Origin: Gammaproteobacteria bacterium
Lineage (GTDB): Bacteria; Pseudomonadota; Gammaproteobacteria; Pseudomonadales; Pseudohongiellaceae
Assembly (NCBI GenBank): GCA_002706685.1
Contig: PALV01000010.1
Location: 62,001 to 126,000 of the forward strand
Reading direction: 5' to 3'
Length of the DNA: 64,000 nt
Part shown: in pieces, positions 17,957 through 25,869 of the stretch
Layout of the letters: the number at the start of each line of letters is the position of its first letter
Numbering within the stretch: position 1 is the stretch's first letter
Program-made: the position numbers and the translations under genes
The notes under the pieces: generated by a model
The model's input: only the letters and a program-made list of their open reading frames with translations
Databases searched by the model: none
What the model was told of the DNA's origin: nothing

Positions 17957-19204
17957 TCAGCCCAGCGCCTGCCGAATCAGGAACTGCTTGAGGACGGGCA
18001 GACGGTCGACGGCGTCCATGCCGGTGTTGCGGAGCCAGCGCACTGGCAGGGGCTGTTCGGCATACAGGCGCTTGAATGCCTCCATCGTCACCATCATGCT
18101 CAGGTTGTTGGGCTGGCGACGGCGCTGATAGCGCGACAGAACAATCGGATCTGCCGGCGAACGGCCACTGCGCCGGGCCCGGACCAGCTCTTCGGACAGT
18201 ACCTGGACGTCTGCCAGACCCAGGTTGGCGCCCTGGCCAGCCAGAGGGTGAATGCTGTGCGCGGCATCACCAACCAGGACCAGCGGACCTTGATGGTAGC
18301 GGCGCGCGTGACGCTGGCGCAGCGGGAAACTAAAGCGTTTATCGGTGTGTTGCACAGATTCCAGCCAGTGCTGACTGGCATTGGACAGTGCCTGACAGAA
18401 GGCAGCGTCATCCATGGACATCAATGACTCCGCCACAGACGGGATCACCGACCAGACTATGGAGCAATAGCGTTGCGGCGATTGCGGTGCAGCCTGGTCG
18501 GCCAGCGGCAGAAATGCCAGCACCCCTTCGTCCATGAAGATCTGACGCGCCGTGTTGTGGTGTGCCTGCTCTGTGCGAATCGTCGTGACGATTGCCTGGT
18601 GTTCGTAGTCCCACTCACGTGTGGCAATGCCGGCCATGCTTCGCAGCGGCGAACTGGCACCGTCCGCAGCAATCACCAGCCCTGTCTGCACAGTGTCCCC
18701 ATTGTTCAGCGTCAGCTCAGCCTTCAGAGCTGTCCCGGAATGAGCCACCTGCTGATAGGCAGTCACTGTGACCGGCGCCAGTATCTGCAGGTTTGGGTAC
18801 TCCGCCATCCGCTGCTGCAGCGCCGACAGCATGATCCGGTTCTCGACGATGTGGCCCAGAGAGTCGGTATGCACATCCCGGGCATCAAAATCGATCTGGC
18901 CGGTGCCGTCGGCTTCGCGCACATGCATGTGGTTATAGGCGCAGCTGCGTTGGGCCTCAATGGCCGGCCAGACCTGCAACTGCTGGAACAAGCGTTGCGA
19001 GGCATGCGTGATGGCACTTACTCGCGGGTCGTAAGACTCTGGCTGTGCCCCCAGCTCACCTGCCGTTACCGGCGAGGCATCCAGCAGTAGCACATTGATA
19101 CCCGCGTCAGCCAGCGCCAGCGCCATGGTGGCACCCACCAGCCCTGCCCCAACGACGGCTATGTCGGTCTCATGCTGTACGTGACTGTGTGTTTGCTGAC
19201 TCAT
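17957..19204 (-). CDS. ubiI: FAD-dependent ubiquinone-pathway hydroxylase, UbiI-like
   Basis: 415 aa. Group A flavoprotein hydroxylase: FAD GxGxxG motif VVGAGLVGATMALAL (about 18-32), DG motif IAADGASSPLR, and the second FAD motif LVGDAAHSIHPLAGQGANLGL. GHIVENRIMLSAL and VTTIRTEQAHHNTARQIF resemble UbiI (VisC) more than UbiH. It would hydroxylate C5 (or a neighbouring ring carbon) of octaprenylphenol in ubiquinone synthesis. Like pepP and ubiH it is leftward, but two rightward genes (19301-20277) separate it from ubiH, so it needs its own promoter. Confidence 0.82.
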   Translation of the reverse strand: MSQQTHSHVQHETDIAVVGAGLVGATMALALADAGINVLLLDASPVTAGELGAQPESYDPRVSAITHASQRLFQQLQVWPAIEAQRSCAYNHMHVREADGTGQIDFDARDVHTDSLGHIVENRIMLSALQQRMAEYPNLQILAPVTVTAYQQVAHSGTALKAELTLNNGDTVQTGLVIAADGASSPLRSMAGIATREWDYEHQAIVTTIRTEQAHHNTARQIFMDEGVLAFLPLADQAAPQSPQRYCSIVWSVIPSVAESLMSMDDAAFCQALSNASQHWLESVQHTDKRFSFPLRQRHARRYHQGPLVLVGDAAHSIHPLAGQGANLGLADVQVLSEELVRARRSGRSPADPIVLSRYQRRRQPNNLSMMVTMEAFKRLYAEQPLPVRWLRNTGMDAVDRLPVLKQFLIRQALG

Positions 19205-19300
19205 TTACAGGCTGCCAAAGATCGGTTGATGCGGGCTGCATTCTGTTGAATACTGCCGATACTTTACCATCATATGGCAACGCAGGCAGGAGAGAATAAT

Positions 19301-19768
19301 ATGTCCGGACAAATGAGCCCGGCAGCAGCCAGGGAGCTGATTGGCACAGAAACCGGTATCAGTCAGTGGCATACCATCAGCCAGGAACAGGTCAACCAGT
19401 TTGCAGATACCACCGGCGATCATCAGTTCATCCATCTGGATGAGGCCCGTGCTGCAGCGGAAACGCCCTTTGGCGGCACCATCGCCCACGGCTATCTGAC
19501 ATTATCCATGCTCAGTATGCTGGGTGCAGAAGCTAACAATGTACGACTGCAGAACACCCGCATCACCATAAACTACGGCCTGGACAAAGTTCGATTCCTG
19601 AATCCGGTTCGGGTTGGTTCGCGTATACGTGCACGGTTTGTATTGATGAGCATTGAGGAAAAAAACCCTGGTCAATGGTTGTTAAAGAACCAGGCAACCG
19701 TCGAGATAGACGGCCAGCAGAAACCAGCGATGATTGCGGAATCACTGGCACTGGTTATCACCGGCTGA
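19301..19768 (+). CDS. MaoC-like (R)-specific enoyl-CoA hydratase
   Basis: 155 aa from ATG 19301, which has GGAGAGAA in front; the frame opens 9 codons earlier without a site. Hot-dog fold with the hydratase-2 motif FADTTGDHQFIHLD (catalytic Asp and His) and FGGTIAHGYLTLSML. The family hydrates trans-2-enoyl-CoA to (R)-3-hydroxyacyl-CoA, for fatty-acid breakdown or PHA supply. No acyl-CoA partner gene lies nearby. It is divergent from ubiI, 96 bp apart. Confidence 0.88.
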   Translation: MSGQMSPAAARELIGTETGISQWHTISQEQVNQFADTTGDHQFIHLDEARAAAETPFGGTIAHGYLTLSMLSMLGAEANNVRLQNTRITINYGLDKVRFLNPVRVGSRIRARFVLMSIEEKNPGQWLLKNQATVEIDGQQKPAMIAESLALVITG

Positions 19769-19836
19769 GCGGCAGGCGCATTTGCAGGTCAGCTTTCTGA
19801 TCAGTCGTACCGACTTCACAGACAGGAGTATTCGCC

Positions 19837-20277
19837 ATGAGCAGGAATCAGACCAGTCACTTTGCGCGAGGCATTCTCATTATGGGACTCTTGACACTTA
19901 TTGGCTGTGCCGGCGATCGGCCGGCCGATCTCGGGCCGTTGGACGGTCAGTTGCGTGCCTGCCCGGACTCACCTAATTGCGTGAGCAGTTTTGATACCCG
20001 GGACAGTCATGCGATCGAACCCATCAGAGGCACGCCGGAAGCAGTCAAACAGGCATTGAACCAGATGGAGCGCGTGGAGATCATCACAGACTCTGGTGGT
20101 TATATACACGCCGAGTTTACCAGCCGCCTGATGGGTTATGTCGATGACGTGGAGTTTCTGGCCAACCCACACGAAGGAGTGGTTCACGTAAGGTCGGCTT
20201 CACGCCTTGGCTACAGCGACATGGGTGTCAATCGCGAACGCATTGAGCAGATCCGCTCGCTTATCGCAAACCCATAG
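19837..20277 (+). CDS. DUF1499 lipoprotein
   Basis: 146 aa. The N-terminal helix ends in a lipobox (LIGC), so it should be a lipoprotein. The mature part has the DUF1499 pattern: LRACPDSPNCVSS with the Cys pair, then YIHAEFTSRLMGYVDDVEF and VVHVRSASRLGYSDMGVNRERIE. The family role is unknown. AGGAG precedes the ATG by about 10 bases. Its stop lies inside the 3' end of ubiH on the other strand, a 17-base tail-to-tail overlap. Confidence 0.88.
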   Translation: MSRNQTSHFARGILIMGLLTLIGCAGDRPADLGPLDGQLRACPDSPNCVSSFDTRDSHAIEPIRGTPEAVKQALNQMERVEIITDSGGYIHAEFTSRLMGYVDDVEFLANPHEGVVHVRSASRLGYSDMGVNRERIEQIRSLIANP

Positions 20278-21490
20278 CCTGCCGCGCAAACCACTGTTTG
20301 GCTGGCGGCATGACGTCCATGAACAGCAGTCCCAGATTGCGGCCCGCCGCCATAGCCGGATTGCGATTGGCAAACAGCCGTGTGGTCAGGTCGCTGAACA
20401 TGACCGTCAGATTCTGATCGGACTGTTGCGCCTGCAGGTATTGTTCAAGCATCAGGTAGTCGCCAACGGCAGCTGCCCCATGTGTTTCCGCCTGTTCTGC
20501 CAGTGCCTGCGCCAGCGCATCAGCATCTCGCAGCGCCAGATTCAGGCCTTGGCCGGCAACAGGGTGCAGTGTATGGGCTACATTGCCAAGCAGTACCAGC
20601 CCCGGGCGAATCTGTTCTCTGGCAAGCATCAGTGTCAATGGGTAAAGAGACCTGGCACCAGCACGGGTAAACCGTCCCAGCCTTGTGCCGAACCTCTCCT
20701 GCAGTGCATGTAAAAAACCCGCATCTGGCAATTGAGTGATTGCTGCAGCCTCCTGTTCAGCCACAGTCCACACCAGCGCTCCGCGATGCTCTTTTTCTGC
20801 GTCACTTAATGGCAGAACCGCCAGCGGTCCCGTATCTGTAAATCGCTCAAAAGCCAGCCCCTGATGCGCATGTTCGAAGGCGACGTTGCAGATTAAGGCA
20901 TGCTGTTGATACGGCTTTCGCTCCAGCTGTATACCCAGTTGCGAGCAGATGTCCGAACGGCCACCGTCGGCCAGCACCATTAGCGAGGCATCAATTGTAC
21001 TGGCAACCTGATCCTGGCCCTGCACCTCGATCTGCATGCCAGTGGCAGTGTGACGAACGCGTTGCACCGAGGCGGGCGAGCATACTTCTATGTCCGGATG
21101 TTCAAGCAGGCGTTTGTTGAGCGTCGCTGCCAGGTGCCGGTTCTCGATCACGAATCCCAGCGCCGGCACATCGACATCTGTGTTGTGTAATCGTGCGGCT
21201 CCAAAATGGCCACGGTCAGAGACGTGAATATCTTTGATAGCACATGCATGAGATGCCAGGTCGTCCCACAATCCGGCCTGTCGATATATGAGATGACTGC
21301 CCCAGGACAGGGCCGTGCTGCGCGCATCAAAGTCCGGCTCCCCGGCAGCGGTCGCCAGCGGCATTGCATCGACCAGCAGAATTCGCAGGCTTTGCTGCCG
21401 ATTCTGGCCGGCGAGCAATAGCGCAAAACTGCCACCCACCAGACCACCACCGATGACCACGACGTCGTAATGTTGAGTTTTGTCTGTCAC
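20261..21490 (-). CDS. ubiH: 2-octaprenyl-6-methoxyphenol hydroxylase, UbiH-like
   Basis: 409 aa flavoprotein monooxygenase: VVIGGGLVGGSFALLLAG near the start, VLADGGRSD, and GNVAHTLHPVAGQGLNLALRDADALA for the second FAD motif. The immediate upstream gene is pepP on the same strand, the classic pepP-ubiH arrangement, so the UbiH assignment is firmer than for the paralogue at 17957. It hydroxylates the ubiquinone ring in the Ubi complex. The 3' end overlaps the DUF1499 gene by 17 bases. Confidence 0.9.
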   Translation of the reverse strand: MTDKTQHYDVVVIGGGLVGGSFALLLAGQNRQQSLRILLVDAMPLATAAGEPDFDARSTALSWGSHLIYRQAGLWDDLASHACAIKDIHVSDRGHFGAARLHNTDVDVPALGFVIENRHLAATLNKRLLEHPDIEVCSPASVQRVRHTATGMQIEVQGQDQVASTIDASLMVLADGGRSDICSQLGIQLERKPYQQHALICNVAFEHAHQGLAFERFTDTGPLAVLPLSDAEKEHRGALVWTVAEQEAAAITQLPDAGFLHALQERFGTRLGRFTRAGARSLYPLTLMLAREQIRPGLVLLGNVAHTLHPVAGQGLNLALRDADALAQALAEQAETHGAAAVGDYLMLEQYLQAQQSDQNLTVMFSDLTTRLFANRNPAMAAGRNLGLLFMDVMPPAKQWFARQAMGLR

Positions 21491-21576
21491 TGCAATTCTT
21501 TTCTCCGAACCTGCCGCACGCTGGCGGTATCTGCCTGACAGGCACTGTATCGCCTCTGCAGCACTATGGCAGAGGC

Positions 21577-22908
21577 CTACTGGCGCCCGGCCATCAGCGC
21601 TTCGATTTCTTTTGTGGTTTTGGGTACCGCGTGAGTCAATACACGGTTGCCGTTGCGGGTCACCAGCACATCATCTTCTATACGTATACCAATGCCACGC
21701 CACTTTTTGGCGACTTTTTTGTTGTCTGGTGACACATAAATGCCAGGCTCTATGGTAGTAACCATGCCCGCTTCGTAAGGGCGCCACTTATCACCTTTCA
21801 GGTAGCTGCCAGCATCATGTACATCAATGCCCAGCCAGTGGCCGGCTCGATGCATATAGAAGTCACGATAGGCGCCGTCCGCAATCAGTTTCTTGACATT
21901 GCCCTTCAGCAGACCCAGCTCTACCAGCCCTTCGGTAATCACGCGAACTGTAATATTGTGGGGCTCATCCCAGGCGACACCCGGCTTGATGGCGTCGATC
22001 GCCTTAAGTTGCGCCTTCAGCACAATGTCATATAGCGCCTTCTGCTCTTTGCTGAACTTGCCGCTGACCGGGAAGGTGCGCGTGATGTCCGCCGCGTAGT
22101 ATTCATATTCACAACCGGCATCAATCAGCACCAGATCGCCATCGCGCAGGGGCTTGTTGTTTTCGATGTAGTGCAGAATGCAGGCATTCGCGCCGGCAGC
22201 AACAATGCTGTTGTAGGCCGGAAAACGCGCCCCGGAACTGATAAATTCGTGCTGCAGCTCAGCTTCCAGATGATATTCGTACAGACCATCGCGGGCTGCG
22301 AGCATGGCTCGGCAGTGCGCTCGAGCCGAAATATCAGCGGCTTTCTGCATCAGTTTGACTTCTGCGGCGTCCTTGAACAGGCGCATTTCATGAACCAGCG
22401 GATCCAGCATCTCGAACTGGACCGGCGCGCGCGCACCCTGACGCGTCCGGGCTCGGAGATCATTGACCCACATGGATACCCGGGTATCCAGCGCCGCGTC
22501 CTGACCGATGCTGTAATAGACCCGTTCGCTGCCGTCTATCAGTGCCGGCATGCGCTGGTCCAGCTCGCCGATCGGCCAGGCCTCGTCAATATGCAATTGA
22601 CCGACGGCGGCATCAGGGCCGGTCAGGATACCGCTCCAGATTTCCTTGGTCTTGTCTTTAGGCTGACAGAACAATACGACTTTGTTGCCGGCTGGCCTTT
22701 TGATCAGCGCCAGCATGGCCTGATCCTCAACAAAACCACTCAGGTAATAAAAGTCGCTGTGCTGCCGGTAGCTGTACTCGGTGTCATGGCTGCGCGTTTT
22801 AAGCGTCGCGGCCGACAGCAGGGCAACGCTGTTGTTTTTCAGTTTCTTGAACAAAGCCTGGCGGTGTTTTTTCGCCTGGGCAAATCGCAATTCAGTATCT
22901 GCTTTCAT
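21577..22908 (-). CDS. pepP: Xaa-Pro aminopeptidase (aminopeptidase P)
   Basis: 443 aa, normal for PepP. An N-terminal creatinase-like domain is followed by a pita-bread metallopeptidase domain with all expected metal ligands: Asp in LIDAGCEYEYYAADITRTFP (two Asp), His in HRAGHWLGIDVHD, Glu in TIEPGIYV and Glu in GIRIEDD. It removes N-terminal residues preceding proline using two Mn ions in the cytoplasm. It is first in the leftward pepP-ubiH unit. The ygfB gene that often sits just upstream is absent. Confidence 0.95.
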   Translation of the reverse strand: MKADTELRFAQAKKHRQALFKKLKNNSVALLSAATLKTRSHDTEYSYRQHSDFYYLSGFVEDQAMLALIKRPAGNKVVLFCQPKDKTKEIWSGILTGPDAAVGQLHIDEAWPIGELDQRMPALIDGSERVYYSIGQDAALDTRVSMWVNDLRARTRQGARAPVQFEMLDPLVHEMRLFKDAAEVKLMQKAADISARAHCRAMLAARDGLYEYHLEAELQHEFISSGARFPAYNSIVAAGANACILHYIENNKPLRDGDLVLIDAGCEYEYYAADITRTFPVSGKFSKEQKALYDIVLKAQLKAIDAIKPGVAWDEPHNITVRVITEGLVELGLLKGNVKKLIADGAYRDFYMHRAGHWLGIDVHDAGSYLKGDKWRPYEAGMVTTIEPGIYVSPDNKKVAKKWRGIGIRIEDDVLVTRNGNRVLTHAVPKTTKEIEALMAGRQ

Positions 22909-23021
22909 GCTGTTTAACTGACTCTGTTGGTGGATGAGGCGAACGAGTTGACCGGCCTGTGCCAGCTCTCTATAGTACAGGCTGTTGTATAAAAAGGCTG
23001 CGGCTGCTTGCAGGCACGATC

Positions 23022-23237
23022 ATGAATGACGATCAACTGAACACCCTCGAAGAAAAAATCGATGCTCTGATTGCCTTGTGCGCTGCCATGAAACAGGAGA
23101 ATCAACTGTTGCGTGCCAGTCAGCATAACTGGCAAACTGAGCGCCAGCAACTCCTCGAGAATAACCGTCAGGCGAAGGCGAGACTGGAGTCAGTCCTCAG
23201 CCGTCTGCGGTCCATGGAACAATCCCAGAGCGCCTGA
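23022..23237 (+). CDS. TIGR02449 family coiled-coil protein (ZapB-like)
   Basis: 71 aa from ATG 23022; the frame opens earlier but only this start gives the family-like MNDDQLNTLEEKIDAL. The whole protein is one heptad-repeat coiled coil. TIGR02449 proteins are encoded just before zapA in many gammaproteobacteria, as here (2-nt gap), and are thought to be linked to the Z-ring. It is divergent from pepP, 113 bp apart. Confidence 0.85.
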   Translation: MNDDQLNTLEEKIDALIALCAAMKQENQLLRASQHNWQTERQQLLENNRQAKARLESVLSRLRSMEQSQSA

Positions 23238-23238
23238 T

Positions 23239-23562
23239 ATGTCCAGCAGCCCCGAAGCCTCTAGCACGGTTGTCGTCAAAATCCTCGACCGTGAATACCA
23301 GATCAGTTGCCCGCCCTCAGAGCAGGATGCGCTGCTCAAGTCGGCGCGCTATCTGGATGAAAACATGCGCAAAATCAAAGCGCGAGGTACGATTCACGGG
23401 CTCGAAAAAATCTCTGTGATGGCAGCCCTGAATATTACTCACGAGCTGATACAAAAAAACCATCAGATCAACACATCCCGCCACGGCAGCGCCCAGAAAA
23501 TCAAATATCTTGAAGATAAAATCGAGCGCGCACTGCACAATGCCCGGCAGATGGAGCTGTAA
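23239..23562 (+). CDS. zapA: cell division protein ZapA
   Basis: 107 aa from ATG 23239, one base after the TIGR02449 stop. The N-terminal VVKILDREYQISCPPSEQDALLKSARYLDENM is the ZapA globular domain and the rest is a long helix. ZapA binds and bundles FtsZ filaments at midcell. Its place before 6S RNA and the cyclo-ligase gene is the standard gammaproteobacterial order. Confidence 0.95.
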   Translation: MSSSPEASSTVVVKILDREYQISCPPSEQDALLKSARYLDENMRKIKARGTIHGLEKISVMAALNITHELIQKNHQINTSRHGSAQKIKYLEDKIERALHNARQMEL

Positions 23563-23583
23563 CAAAAAATCCGCGCTTAACCC

Positions 23584-23612
23584 TCGATAGGCCTTCCCAA
23601 CTGCTATATACT
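23584..23612 (+). promoter_or_regulatory. 6S RNA promoter
   Basis: TCGATA (23584-23589), 17-bp spacer, TATACT (23607-23612); transcription would begin near 23619-23621, matching the start of the terminal 6S stem. Confidence 0.6.
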
Positions 23613-23620
23613 GATTCCAT

Positions 23621-23800
23621 AGTCACCTGGGGTATCCGCTAGCTGAAAGTGTTCTTGAGCCGATATTCAATACCCCGGAGGCGCCGACAAGATGTGGTTG
23701 TGCATGTCCGCTTGACGGAAAGCCTGAAAGCATCGTTGGCGCCACCACCTGAACCAAAGGGTTCAGGACTATTTCGGCGGCGGTATCTTGGGTGGCTTCC
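23621..23800 (+). ncRNA. ssrS: 6S RNA
   Basis: Located between zapA and the 5-formyl-THF cyclo-ligase gene, the standard ssrS site. Sequence signatures seen: CTTGAGCCGATATTCAATACC near 23654-23674, matching the conserved 5' box; the CCTGAACC/GGTTCAGG hairpin (23748-23755 with 23760-23767) corresponding to the E. coli TGAACC-GGTTCA arm; and CGGCGGCGGTATC near the 3' end. The ends pair: ACCTGGGGTATC (from 23625) with GGTATCTTGGGT. Length is about 180 nt. 6S RNA mimics an open promoter and sequesters sigma70 RNA polymerase in stationary phase. Ends are accurate to a few bases only. Confidence 0.92.
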
Positions 23801-23821
23801 GCATACATCGTAGTCAAGCTT

Positions 23822-24448
23822 ATGCCTGCTGCTTACCAGCCTACCGGTCAATCCGGCACGAAGAATCCTTCCCTGCGAAAGCAACTGCGCCAAAGGCGCC
23901 GACAGCTGGACCATTTCACACAACGTCACAATGCCATCCGCCTGACCCATCGCATCAATCGCTCATTGACCTGGCGAGGCAGTCGTCGCATTGCGTTTTA
24001 CCAGGCCATTGATGGCGAGATTGATCCGGCTGGTCTACTGAAGAAGGCCTGGGCGCAGGGCAAGATCTGTTATCTGCCGGTGCTGCATCCGTTTCACCCG
24101 CATCGCCTGGTATTTGTCCGTGTTAGCCGGCACAGCCGTCTGCACCGCAATCGCTGGGGCATTGCTGAGCCGGTTCCGGCAGTTGGCAGAGTTGCCAGTA
24201 TCAAAAGCCTGGATCTGATTCTGGTCCCGCTGGTGGGCTTTGACAGGCAGGGACATCGCCTGGGCATGGGCAAGGGATTTTACGATCGGGCTCTGTCTTT
24301 CAGAGCAGGCAGACGTTTCCCCAGACTGATAGGACTGGGACATATGTGTCAGGAATCAGGAGAGACGCTCAGGCCAGCGCCATGGGATGTCCGCATGGAT
24401 CAGATTGCAACGCCGCGCTGGTCTTTTGGCCGCTTGTGGCCCTTGTAG
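23822..24448 (+). CDS. 5-formyltetrahydrofolate cyclo-ligase family protein
   Basis: 208 aa from ATG 23822; a start inside 6S RNA (23792) is possible in frame but unlikely. The signature LDLILVPLVGFDRQGHRLGMGKGFYDRAL is the ATP/Mg-binding end of 5-FCL, and the basic N-terminus (SLRKQLRQRRRQL) fits the family. It converts 5-formyl-THF to 5,10-methenyl-THF using ATP (E. coli YgfA/Fau). Possibly co-transcribed with 6S RNA. The ribosome site is poor (AAGC). Confidence 0.92.
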   Translation: MPAAYQPTGQSGTKNPSLRKQLRQRRRQLDHFTQRHNAIRLTHRINRSLTWRGSRRIAFYQAIDGEIDPAGLLKKAWAQGKICYLPVLHPFHPHRLVFVRVSRHSRLHRNRWGIAEPVPAVGRVASIKSLDLILVPLVGFDRQGHRLGMGKGFYDRALSFRAGRRFPRLIGLGHMCQESGETLRPAPWDVRMDQIATPRWSFGRLWPL

Positions 24449-24491
24449 TCTGCCACCACCAATTCGCTTGCAGCGGGAGACGCGTATTGCG

Positions 24492-24584
24492 CTAGAGCAA
24501 TCCGCTCTGGGCGACACCGCTGACCAGCACGCTCAGTGCAAACAGAAGTACAACAACCATCAACATGTCAGGTTTGCGTTTCAT
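24492..24584 (-). CDS. 30-aa single-helix membrane microprotein
   Basis: A very short frame: MKRKPDMLMVVVLLFALSVL followed by VSGVAQSGLL. The N-terminus is positively charged and the rest is one transmembrane helix, so the topology would be N-in. I recall similar MKRKPD-type microproteins in other marine gammaproteobacteria, which supports it being real. AGAG lies about 12 bases upstream on the minus strand. It is convergent with the cyclo-ligase gene. Role unknown. Confidence 0.5.
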   Translation of the reverse strand: MKRKPDMLMVVVLLFALSVLVSGVAQSGLL

Positions 24585-24764
24585 GAGATGTCGTTCTCTA
24601 ATTATTCTATTTTCCAGTTAATTAAGTTTTATATTTCACAAGCCCAAGTAGAAAATAGGGCTAACGTGCTGAAGGCTAATACAATAATTGGATTGTGACA
24701 ATCAGCGGCGCAAAATATTTTACATTTCTTTACAAGTGTGACGCCCTCTGTGTGAAATATTTGC

Positions 24765-24798
24765 TTGCCATACCGCAAACCACTGTATATATTCACAG
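24765..24798 (+). promoter_or_regulatory. imuA promoter with LexA (SOS) box 1
   Basis: TTGCCA (24765-24770), 17 bp, TATATT (24788-24793). The LexA box CTGT-N8-ACAG at 24783-24798 (CTGTATATATTCACAG) covers the -10, so LexA would block RNA polymerase directly. Transcription should begin near 24800. Confidence 0.85.
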
Positions 24799-24804
24799 CA
24801 ACCA

Positions 24805-24820
24805 CTGTTTATCCATACAG
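24805..24820 (+). promoter_or_regulatory. LexA (SOS) box 2 of imuA
   Basis: A second perfect CTGT-N8-ACAG site (CTGTTTATCCATACAG), 22 bases centre to centre from box 1 and therefore two helical turns away. It sits just downstream of the predicted start site, so two LexA dimers could bind cooperatively on the same face. The leader from here to imuA is about 110 nt. Confidence 0.85.
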
Positions 24821-24930
24821 CAGCTGGCTGCAAATCAGACGCAAAGGGTGATATCGGGTTCATAAAACAGAAAACACCTTGGAGCTTATCTGCCGGTCGC
24901 AGTCAGACTTTAATCAAGCAGGGCAAGCAT

Positions 24931-25869
24931 ATGAGTGACAGCCTGAATAAATTGAGAAGCCAGCAATTTCAGGATCGCGACACGGCTCACAAGCTGGCGT
25001 GTGACAAGCTGGTATGTGATGAACTGCCTCATCAACAGCGCGAAGCCATGATTGCCTCTTTATTGAATCAGACACCGGATCTGTGGCGTGCAGGCAGCAA
25101 ACCAGCCAACCGTCCTGCCAGCTCCCATCACCAGTCTGTCAGCCGACCCGGTACCGGCGATCTGTTTGCTGACAGCGACATGATCCAGGAAGGTCCAGGC
25201 ACGCACCGTCTGACCAGCCAGGTGCAGGCAGGCAATCAGGCCCGCCCCAATGCACAAACCCTGTCATCCGCGCAGACACGTCTGGAGGGCAAGGCCCAGT
25301 CCACCGGTTTTGATGCGCTCGACCGGCTGCTGCCCCAGGGAGGCTGGCCTGAGCGGGGGCTGGTCGAGATGATCTGCCCCCATCAGGGTATTGGTGAGCT
25401 GCAGCTGTTGATGCCATTGCTGCGCGAACGCAGTCAGCGCAAGCAGTCCATTCTGTGGATTGCCCCGCCTTATCCGCTGCATGCCCCGGCTCTCAAACAG
25501 GCCGGCATCAACCTCAGTAACAGCTTTGTGATTCCACCCCAGACTCAGTGCAACCAGGCTTTGTGGAGTATCGAAAAAGCCCTGCAATCCAGCGAGTGCG
25601 GCCTGGTACTGGCATGGCAGAACTGGTTGAGCGCCCGCGTGATCCGGCGTCTGCAGCTGGCCGCCAGTGAAGGCAACACGCTGGGCATACTTTTCCATCA
25701 GCGCGCTACATTACATTCTCCGGCCACGCTGCAGCTGCAACTTGGCAGTGCCGTAAGCGATCTGCATGCCAGCCCTGAGTCCAGGGCTCAGCGCAATCTG
25801 AATGTCAGCCTGCTCAAGGCGCGCGGCAGTTATCATAAGGGCCAGGCCTCGTTACGTTTGCCATGTTGA
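24931..25869 (+). CDS. imuA: ImuA, SOS mutasome RecA-like subunit
   Basis: 312 aa, longer than the usual 220-250. The core (about 122-312) has the ImuA pattern: TGFDALDRLLPQGGWPERGL, IGELQLLMPLL, ILWIAPPYPLHAPALKQAGI and VLAWQNWLSARVIRRLQLAA. ImuA proteins resemble the RecA core but lack a functional Walker A. The N-terminal LPHQQ...LWRAG segment is present, but about 65 low-complexity residues (about 55-120) are inserted between it and the core. Together with ImuB and DnaE2 it supports error-prone repair after DNA damage. The stop overlaps the imuB start. Confidence 0.9.
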   Translation: MSDSLNKLRSQQFQDRDTAHKLACDKLVCDELPHQQREAMIASLLNQTPDLWRAGSKPANRPASSHHQSVSRPGTGDLFADSDMIQEGPGTHRLTSQVQAGNQARPNAQTLSSAQTRLEGKAQSTGFDALDRLLPQGGWPERGLVEMICPHQGIGELQLLMPLLRERSQRKQSILWIAPPYPLHAPALKQAGINLSNSFVIPPQTQCNQALWSIEKALQSSECGLVLAWQNWLSARVIRRLQLAASEGNTLGILFHQRATLHSPATLQLQLGSAVSDLHASPESRAQRNLNVSLLKARGSYHKGQASLRLPC

